DNA from: Isoetes taiwanensis | Lineage: Eukaryota > Streptophyta > Lycopodiopsida > Isoetales > Isoetaceae | Assembly: GCA_021234155.1 (NCBI GenBank) | Contig: JAJEKV010000236.1 | Location: 248,001 to 312,000 of the forward strand | Reading direction: 5' to 3' | Length of the DNA stretch: 64,000 bases | Shown here: piece by piece, positions 56,901 to 64,000 of the stretch | How the letters are laid out: each line of letters starts with the position of its first letter | Position numbering within the stretch: position 1 is the stretch's first letter | The notes under the pieces: generated by a model | What the model was told of the DNA's origin: nothing | Database searches by the model: none | The model's input: only the letters and a program-made list of their open reading frames with translations | Translations under genes and position numbers: made by a program

Positions 56901-58110
56901 ACTTCAAGGGCATTGGATAGGATTTCCCTTCTTTGTTGATGTTACTGATATTGTTCGTCGGATGTTATGTTATAGTGAGCCACCCTAGAGGTGGATATGT
57001 ATCTTTTGTGATGCCATGTGCGTATATTTTATGCGCTTCTCAGCTAGGTAGATCCCGAGGGAGACGGGACGAATGACATGTCTCTTCTTTCCCGTCGAGT
57101 TCTTGCCCACCATCAAGAACTCGATGATAGGTAGAAGGCCTCATGTTAGCGGGTATACACTGATAGGAGGGATGAACTCCAGTTCTATACATGCAAGGCA
57201 CCGTATACGAGTAGAGGATGTCACAATTAAAAAAAAAAACATTTTTAGATGGAGCATGTGACATTTTTGCCAAACACATTAAAGTAACTTTGCAGCTGAA
57301 TAAGCATCTTGATGTAAATCTGCATCATGATGCGAAAAATAGTCTGATGTAAGACTACAAGCGATTATAGAAATACTTAACTATGGGTTTGACTATACAA
57401 CAATGAAGAAACCCTCCCTTTAATATCTAAAGGAAGTATACTGGTTAGCGAAGCATGTTAAAGTAGTTTTAGGCAAGGGGAATTCACACTATTGATGTAT
57501 GAACCAACTGAGTGAAAGGAAGGGGGTCCAGGTATTTTTGGCGCGTTATACTAGTGAAAAATTTATGTACTTTGAGATAACATCTCGTATAGAAACGTGA
57601 GGGTCAAGTTGGTTGGGAAGGCTGGCATCGTAAGCATTTGGTATATTGCCAACGTGAAGAAGTCGTGTTGAGGCAAATTAATGATACATATATATTATTT
57701 TTCCTCAATGAATAGTGTTTCTTTTGTGCAATTCACAGGAAACATGATGAAGTTTTTCTTAATAGTTTTAAGGTTTTTCATTTCTTCAACCTATTTTTGT
57801 ATGGAAGGGGGATAATATCTAATAATCTAAATGCACATATAAATATAGAAGAAGGTAAGACTTTTCTAAGATTTTGAGGTCGTATGTAAGGGGCTTTTTA
57901 TTAGGAAAAATGTATATAGGAGGGGTTTTATCTAATCTTGTGCATACACATGGCGATGGCATATCCCTTATAGGCAGAGGTGCATCCCCTGCAGTTTTAA
58001 GTATCTGAACTGCCTAATGCCAATCTTGATTTTTGGATGCTGGATCAACAAAGCTTTGGTTAGAATCTTTCATAAATTCACAAGGTTAGAATCCATATAT
58101 TCCAAATTTT
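56900..58110. other. No gene recognised
   Basis: AT-rich DNA between the gag fossil and the TIR element, without coding signal. It may contain decayed downstream parts of the gag fossil. Confidence 0.45.
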
Positions 58111-58309
58111 TTCCTTAAAGTCGTATTTAATTAAAGTGGGACAAATCTCGAATTTTGGGACTCGGACTGAAAATGGGACAAATTTTTTTTCATTGAATCG
58201 TTGTTAGATCAGGGGGAGGGGAAGGGAAAGGGGGAGAAGTTGAGAGAAGTAAGGAAGGGGTTAAGTTAGAAGAAGGGGGGAGGGAGGAAGTTCAAAAGGG
58301 GGTGAGAAG

Positions 58310-58510
58310 AGGGGCAAGAGGCAACTAGAGAGGGGGAGGAGGGCAAGAGGCAATTGGGAGGGGGGGGGGGATGGGAAAGAGGCAACCTGGAGAGGGAGGA
58401 GGATGGAAAAGGCAACCTGGAGAAGGGAAGGAGGATGGGCAAAGAGGCAACCTGGGGGAGGAGGATGATGGGCAAAGGGGCAAATGGGAAGGGGAGAGAA
58501 AGGGCAAAAG
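58310..58510. repeat. G-rich minisatellite (gaggcaacctggagaggg)
   Basis: A unit of about 35-40 bp, 'gaggcaacctggagagggaggaggatgg' in two halves, repeats about five times. Runs of three to ten G make G-quadruplexes plausible. The region left of it (58205-58310) is also purine-rich. Confidence 0.8.
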
Positions 58511-59468
58511 GGGGCAAAGATGTAGTAATTATAATCAATATAATTATAATAAATATAATTAACAAATATAATTAACATTATTATAATTAATTAAAAAAAA
58601 CAATATATATAATGAATCGGAAATAATAGCCAAGGTGATTTCTCGACTAGTGGGGCTTAGAAGATGCCCACAAAATCGACTCAAAAAGGCGCCAAGGGAG
58701 GATTGCTTGTTCCGTTGTTCCGCTTAACGAAAAATCAAATCAAAGCTCCCTGATTCACTAAGAAGATTGCATCGAGAACCTTGGGAACTCCGTTTCGAGT
58801 AGTGAATCACGAGCAACACAGGAATGATGGACAAAATTTGATGAGCGAATTCGACCCTACTAGGGGTCGCCAAGCAGTCCAAAATGAGGGCGAGGAGGCC
58901 ATCGCCGCTTCGCCGGCTTTGCCTTAGCCTCACAAGACATATGAGCTCCTTCTTTCATGCGACCATCTATGGCGTGGATAGGAGGGATCGGGCGTGGATA
59001 GGGAGGGAGGACTAAAAATAAAACTAAAGAAATCCTTCCGACCGCCGAAGTCGAAGGGAGGGATAGGAGATCTGCAGATATTTATAAAGTAGGAGACATG
59101 GAAAATATATAAAGAGGATCAACCCGTTACAAGAGCTCCGAGAGCGACATGAAACAGAGGATGCGGGAAGATGCAGAGGTAGCCGATTATCTGCTCGGAC
59201 CTGCTGGCTGGAGGAGGAACGGTCGATCAGCTCAGATGAAGGCTGACCCATTCGATATCAAGATGAAGGCGATGCCATAGCTAGAGCTCAGAACTACATC
59301 TTACCAGCCACCGACCTCCGAGACTACATTCTCCAGCCCTCCGACCTCCGGACTACATTCTCCAAAGACAAACAAGCACGGCCGGACCTCCCAGATTTCC
59401 ACACTCGCCCAAGATCTCGCTCGAAGCTTTCATCCTCTCATCCGCCAAATCCAAGGTATCCTTCACCT

Positions 59469-59687
59469 TCAGAGTAGACCGGCCTTCCGCAGGTGAATCG
59501 CCGAGAAAAGATCGTTGTATGTGGGGCGATCTTCGCGGTATCCAGCTTTATTCACAAATTCTTCAATGTGTTCTCCGATTAATGCGGCGAGAATCCGACC
59601 TACAATCCCTGTGATACCTATTTCTCGAAGACGGACTTCCACGGCCTCCTCTCGTTCTAGCACGTTTTCCCCCCCGATGGATCTCAA
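59469..59687 (-). CDS. Possible captured gene fragment, unknown
   Basis: This 72-codon minus-strand frame inside the TIR element encodes a charged, helical peptide with EREEAVEVRLREIGITGIVG and AGYREDRPTYNDLFSAIHLR. The composition is protein-like, in a region of higher GC than its surroundings. No family is recognised and no splice partners were found. Transposon-borne capture of host sequence would explain it; chance is possible. Confidence 0.25.
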   Translation of the reverse strand: MRSIGGENVLEREEAVEVRLREIGITGIVGRILAALIGEHIEEFVNKAGYREDRPTYNDLFSAIHLRKAGLL

Positions 59688-60317
59688 ATAGGGTTTTCTT
59701 CAGAGTCGGATCTGCGCCTACTATCACGGGCAGGTATCATCTCCGAATATAGCTTCTTGCACCAAAGAGATGTGGTATGTGCTCGTCCCGTGGATGAACC
59801 CATAAGGTAGTGTCTTCAAGATGCTACAACCAAAACCCTAGCCCCTTTGTTGTTTTCCTACGGGTAAGAACTACATCTTACCGACCATAGCCGAGGAGCT
59901 TCAATCTTTGAGCCAAGATTTTGGCGTTCTCCATAGCCACGGCATAAGTGTACCAAATTTCAGCACATGTCCTAAATCTCTCTTGTTTTCAAAGGTATGT
60001 ACCAAATCCCCTCCCCCCCTTTTTTAAATTTCAAATTTCGAATTTAAGCATGGGTGGGAGAAAAAAGCGGGATATAAATTGTACGTAAGAAAGAAAGGCG
60101 GGGTATAGCGTGGCCAATTATTAAAATCCTTATGATTAAAATCCTTATAGCGTGGACTATCATTTTATTAGTGTCACCCATATAAATATTTGAATTTTTG
60201 TCGCAAATTGATAGCATGGTTGTGTGTTTATATATGTATGCTTGTATAATCATATTTTACCCCTTATGTTGACCTTAGAGTTGCTAGGCATATTATTCTT
60301 ATATCTAAGATAAAAAG

Positions 60318-60575
60318 TGGACCGTGTGCTAGTATGCTAATCGTGTATTATGAAATTGTGGTAGTATAAAGTACTAATGTGTGCTAATTAAGGTGTGCTA
60401 GTATAAAAATGCTAATGTGTGCTAATACTAATGTGTGCTTTGTATGGACCGTGTGCTAGATGCTAATGCGTGTATTATGAAATTGTGGTAGTATAAAGTA
60501 CTAATGTGTGCTAATTAAGGTGTGCTAGTATAAAAATGCTAATGTGTGCTAATACTAATGTGTGCTTTGTATGGA
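60318..60575. repeat. 127-bp tandem duplication
   Basis: A block from 'ggaccgtgtgcta' to 'gtgctttgtat' occurs twice in tandem (60318-60444 and 60445-60571) with very few differences, followed by a third 'ggaccgtg' start. Within the unit 'aatgtgtgctaa' recurs several times. Confidence 0.9.
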
Positions 60576-60799
60576 CCGTGCTATGGGTAAACATTGATAT
60601 ATTATAAAAGGGTGGTCTATTTTTTCGTATATGTATACATGATAAATGCATGATATGGTGTGCATTAGAAAATACATAGAAAATACCATTCTTTGGTCCA
60701 GCTTAGTCATGATTGGTGCTCTATGAGATTGGAGCTAGAAATTATATTTGTAGGCAAGCGTGCATTTCTTGAACCTCGAATCTGTGTTTTTCCACCGAA

Positions 60800-61212
60800 G
60801 CTGCCTTTTCGACTCATGAGTCGAGAAAGGTCCTCAGGATCGTTCTCGACCTCGTAACTCTGTTTTTCACTTTGAGCTTCCTTTCTCAACCCCCAAAGCT
60901 GCGTTTTTACTCTCGGATGCTTTTCTCGACCCACAGTCGAGAAAGGCCCTTAAAAATTTTTCTTGAAAAAAACTTTTTTTTCCTAGTTAAAAAAAAAAAA
61001 AAAAAAAATTTTACTATGAGCTACGTTTCTCGATTCATGAGTCGAGAAAGGCCATAGAGGGGCCTTGAGGGTCTTTTTTCGACTCGAAGTCGAGAAAGGC
61101 CCAAAAAATTTTTTTTTTGCCTACTTAGAAAAAGAAGGAATTTTTTTTTTTTTTTTTTTGGGCTCTAAGCTACATCGGAGGGCCTTTCTCGACTCATGAG
61201 TCGAGAAAGGCC
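60800..61212. repeat. Array of long palindromes (CTTTCTCGACTCA / TGAGTCGAGAAAG)
   Basis: Inverted modules with core TCGAC...GTCGA appear at about 60807, 60925, 61026, 61075 and 61181. Each is followed by 'gaaaggcc' or 'gaaaggtcc', and three of them by an A/T homopolymer. The best copy, 61181-61212, is a perfect 32-bp palindrome with half GGCCTTTCTCGACTCA. They could extrude as cruciforms. Confidence 0.85.
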
Positions 61213-61759
61213 TCATACCTACATTCTTGAAATGGCCCTTAGAACTGGTTGTTTTCTTATTTGTATTGTGCGTAGCATCACTTGCACTAACTTGATTTTG
61301 CCTTTCCCAAAGACAAATCGCAACGCATTGGGACATGATCGGGAGCCATGTCGGGGCTAGCGTGTTCAGATTTCTATTCTCTTCAAGTTGCTCTTGTGGC
61401 TTGGAACGCTCGGACCTTGCTCGCATGTTGTTCCCGAGGTGGTCTCGTGTGTTCGAAGATGATGTAATATTTGTGTCAGCCCGACCATCATAGTATCTTC
61501 AACCATTGTAAACTTTGGTTTCAATCTAGAACTTTGATTTCAATCTTTAATGAATTTCCTTTGTTTCAGTTGCATTGTTCTTGTTCTCGACTCGCTAATC
61601 AGGGAAAACTGGAGGAAAGCTTCGATGCAGAGTTCTAGACAAAAAATCGAATTAAGGATAGTTTTCGGGTCGGGGTGCTCTTTTTCATGTAAATTAACAG
61701 GGTTCCGAAAAAAAATGGGAATGGAATGAGTCCCACTTTAATTAAATACGACTTCTTAT

Positions 61760-62395
61760 ATCTTCCACATCCGTACATCTATTAATTTCCTTTTCCATCC
61801 CTCACATCCGTACATAAAATTTACTCCATATTATGCATTCACATATTTTCTTGGCATCAACCACATCCCTACATTATTTTACTTCACTTTCTCATGGTTA
61901 TATCTATAATGCATTGGGCTAAATGTAAATCATATCGACATGACTTCTACAACATAAATTGAACTTGTTGCATTGAATGTAGAACATATTTACCAAAATG
62001 ACTCTTGATGTTACACTACAATATATGTAGGATAAATCTACAAGACTCTACATTCAAAATTGGAGTACATTTGGTGTTCACTAGATTGCATGCAGAACTA
62101 GACGACTTTTATATTCCTATACTATAATAGACTATTTTATTTAGATTAAGAATACTATCATACATGTGTAATGTCAATATATTAAATTGGTCCAGTCCTC
62201 TTCTTCATGACATCTCTACTTTTTAGTGACACTTTTGTATTATCTAACCAGAATTGACCAACTTTGTCCTTCATAGTTTGGCTTTTGACCTACCAATGCC
62301 CATAAATTTGTCATGAACATTTTTTTTTTTCCTTCTGCTTGCTTCATATTTTCCTTCTCCTTCTAACTTGGAGTTCCAGAGGAAGTTAGAGCTGT
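61760..62395. other. No gene recognised
   Basis: AT-rich DNA between the TIR element and the LINE fragment. Words such as 'cacatccgtacat' repeat three times at 61765-61875. Confidence 0.5.
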
Positions 62396-63800
62396 AGTCT
62401 CCCAGTTGTATGCAGAAGTGTTGGTTACATTGTCATCTGAAATGGATACAGTGGTTAAGAACACAATAGGTGTTCGTCAAGGGTGTCCGCTTTCTCCGAC
62501 GCTATTTGGTCTTTTCATTGATGAGCTGGATGAATGGTTCAGGGCACGTTCGCTAGCAGGGACCAGGTTAGGCTCATATGTTCTTCAATTGTTGTTATAC
62601 GCAGATGATGTGGTACTGTTAGCCAACCGAAAACATGTGCTTCAATCTCACCTGGATCTGTTGGGGCTGTTTTGTGAGGCGAGACAACTGACAGTGAACA
62701 CTGCTAAATCCAAGATCATGATCTTTGGCACGAGGGATAGGCCAGCGTTTTTCTATCAAGGACAGGAAATCGAGGTAGTGGAGAGTTATAAATATTTGAG
62801 CATTGATTTTTCTGCAAAATACACTTGGAAAGAATGTATAAAACGGAGAGCTACAGGGGGGAAAGCAGCATTGGACAGTATGCAAGTCAAATGTTCCAGA
62901 ATCTCCTTGCATGATTGGGCGCTTAAGAAAAAACTTTTTAAATCCTTGGTTCAACCAGTGCTGTTGTATGGAGTTCCGTTTGGGGGCCGACCACTTCTGC
63001 AAAGCTTTAGGGACAGATTGAAGCAGTCCAGAAACTGTTCCTACGAGAAGAATTGGGCGTCAAAATCCAAATACCGTATGCAATAATATTAGCTGAGGCA
63101 GGTATGTTCCCTTTGGAATTAGAAGCATTATTTCAAACCATCAGTTATGTTAACAGGATACGTGAGCACTCTGATGACCGTTTGTCTCATCAAGCAATGA
63201 TGGCTTCTGAGCAGCAAGGCTGGTTGCATGACGTCATGGATTGGGCAGGCCGGTGGGGGGTGCAGGAGAGTAACTGGCCAGGTTGTAAAGCTGATGCCCG
63301 AGCTATTGTAGAGAGGCTAGCAGTTAGGAGACTGTGGCAGGACCCTAGTAGCAGGATGAGACTCTATCGCCTCAATGTGAACCCAATGGGAGAATATAAG
63401 CACCAAGAATACTTGTTGGCTGACATTCCGAGATCCATGAAACACCTCATTGCTCGCTATAGGACTTGTTCACACAGATTAGAAGTGGAAACTGGCAGAT
63501 GGTCGAAGATTCCAATGGAGCGGATTTGTAAATTGTGTGACACAGGCAGTATTGAGGATGAGAACCATGTGTTTGTTCACTGTCCGACATACAACGATAT
63601 ACGGGCTGGAGTTGATTTCCAGTTTTCTGATTTTCAAGCATTATTGTCGTTGCCGTCTTATAGTTTAGGACTTTATATCAAAATGGTGGATGCACACCGT
63701 AGTTTCTTGCTTAAGAACAGATAAGAACTTGTAAATGAGCGCTCCATGGCCTTTTAGGACCCCAAAGAGCTTGATCAAATAAATAAATAAAATAAATATT
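62396..63800 (+). mobile_element. 5'-truncated LINE with RT motifs and (AAATA)n tail
   Basis: Frame 62406-63040 carries the RT palm (GVRQGCPLSPTLFGLFIDEL, then LLYADDVVLLA) and thumb (YKYLSIDFS, LVQPVLLYG). After a frameshift at about 63000-63016 the frame ending at 63724 carries the C-terminus with ICKLCDTGSIEDENH and VHCPTYNDIR, the same C-x2-C...H...C motif as the fragment at 35.5 kb. The tail (63775-63798) is AAATA-like. This is a non-L1-type plant LINE truncated upstream of RT domain 4. Apart from the one frameshift it is open, so it is fairly young. Confidence 0.85.
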
Positions 63801-64000
63801 GCTAGGGTATAATTTGACCAATTTGGTTGCCAGTGAAGTTTGTTGTAATTCTCCTTCCTTTCCAACCACCATAGCAAGAACATAGTGTTTAGTAGCAAGT
63901 TTATCGTTGCTATTAGCAGCTTTCATTTTCTGAAGGTCATCTTTAAGGTTATCTAATAAATTTCTCCTTACAATAGTCTCTTTAGGCCTTCCCATAATAA
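63801..64000. other. Possible start of another coding fragment
   Basis: The minus strand is open from the window edge to about 63711 (PKETIVRRNLLDNLKDDLQKMKA-like start), which could be a gag-type or host peptide cut by the window end. Too short to assign. Confidence 0.2.

Larger units (their letters stand above)
58118..61754. mobile_element. 3.6-kb non-autonomous TIR element, 4-bp TSD (CTTA)
   Basis: The terminal 25 bp at 58118-58142 (starts AAGTCGTATTTAATTAAAG) are a perfect inverted copy of 61730-61754. CTTA flanks both ends (58114-58117 and 61755-61758). Inside are a G-rich minisatellite (58.3-58.5 kb), a GC-richer stretch (58.6-60 kb) and a 127-bp duplication (60.3-60.58 kb), then the palindrome cluster (60.8-61.21 kb). 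No transposase is visible. A minus-strand frame at 59469-59687 (VLEREEAVEVRLREIGITG, IEEFVNKAGYREDRPTYND) looks like a captured gene fragment that I cannot name. Confidence 0.8.

Noticed and set aside
58261-58578. Pro/Ser/Leu-rich minus-strand frames of about 100 codons
   Set aside because: They are read through the G-rich minisatellite, so the composition is imposed by the repeat.

Overview
The window looks like nuclear DNA of a land plant with a large, repeat-filled genome, most likely one that still makes swimming sperm (a fern or another seed-free plant; cycad or Ginkgo is possible). Reasons: low gene density, AT-rich intergenic DNA, spliced genes with plant-like GT..AG introns, a plant-type L1 LINE with a zf-RVT-like tail, Ty3/gypsy remains with a tRNA-Met-type primer site, Helitron-like ends, and a spliced homologue of the cilium protein CCDC113/FAP263, a family lost in flowering plants. 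The organism is inferred, not proven.

Layout. 1-5.7 kb: decayed LINE pieces (a LINE 3' end at 1.58-1.89 kb and a reverse-strand L1 ORF1 relic at 2.13-2.56 kb), short tandem repeats and one possible orphan exon. 5.76-6.78 kb: a small unrecognised gene candidate (Arg/Ser-rich start, acidic body) followed by a 'gcctt' tandem array. 6.78-14.76 kb: an almost full-length L1 LINE (ORF1, ORF2 with endonuclease, RT and Cys/His tail, plus an extra ORF3) inserted into that array; a probable terminal host exon follows at 14.88-14.99 kb. 15-24 kb: mostly unassigned DNA with foldback/TIR elements, a MITE and a kinase N-lobe relic. 24.07-25.76 kb: a purine-rich tract of about 1.7 kb, then a Helitron-type 3' end, a second MITE of the same family and a (GATA)n array. 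27.3-29.6 kb: an internally deleted L1 with a perfect 13-bp target-site duplication. 31-36 kb: LINE 3' tails lying in and around the introns of the CCDC113-like gene (32.99-37.57 kb, minus strand). 40-41 kb: a SINE-like tRNA-derived sequence and a fossil gypsy integrase. 42.9-46.45 kb: a second spliced minus-strand host gene, unrecognised, at least seven exons. 47.9-57 kb: fossil gypsy gag remains, a minisatellite, a Helitron-type end and a histone H2A pseudogene. 58.12-61.75 kb: a 3.6-kb TIR element carrying a G-rich minisatellite and a set of large palindromes. 62.4-63.8 kb: a 5'-truncated LINE with RT motifs.

Only two multi-exon host genes can be assembled with consistent splice phases, and both run on the minus strand. 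Nearly everything else is mobile-element traffic. Two MITEs sharing a GGGYAAAAG terminus and the large TIR element all show 4-bp target-site duplications, which is unusual for plant elements.
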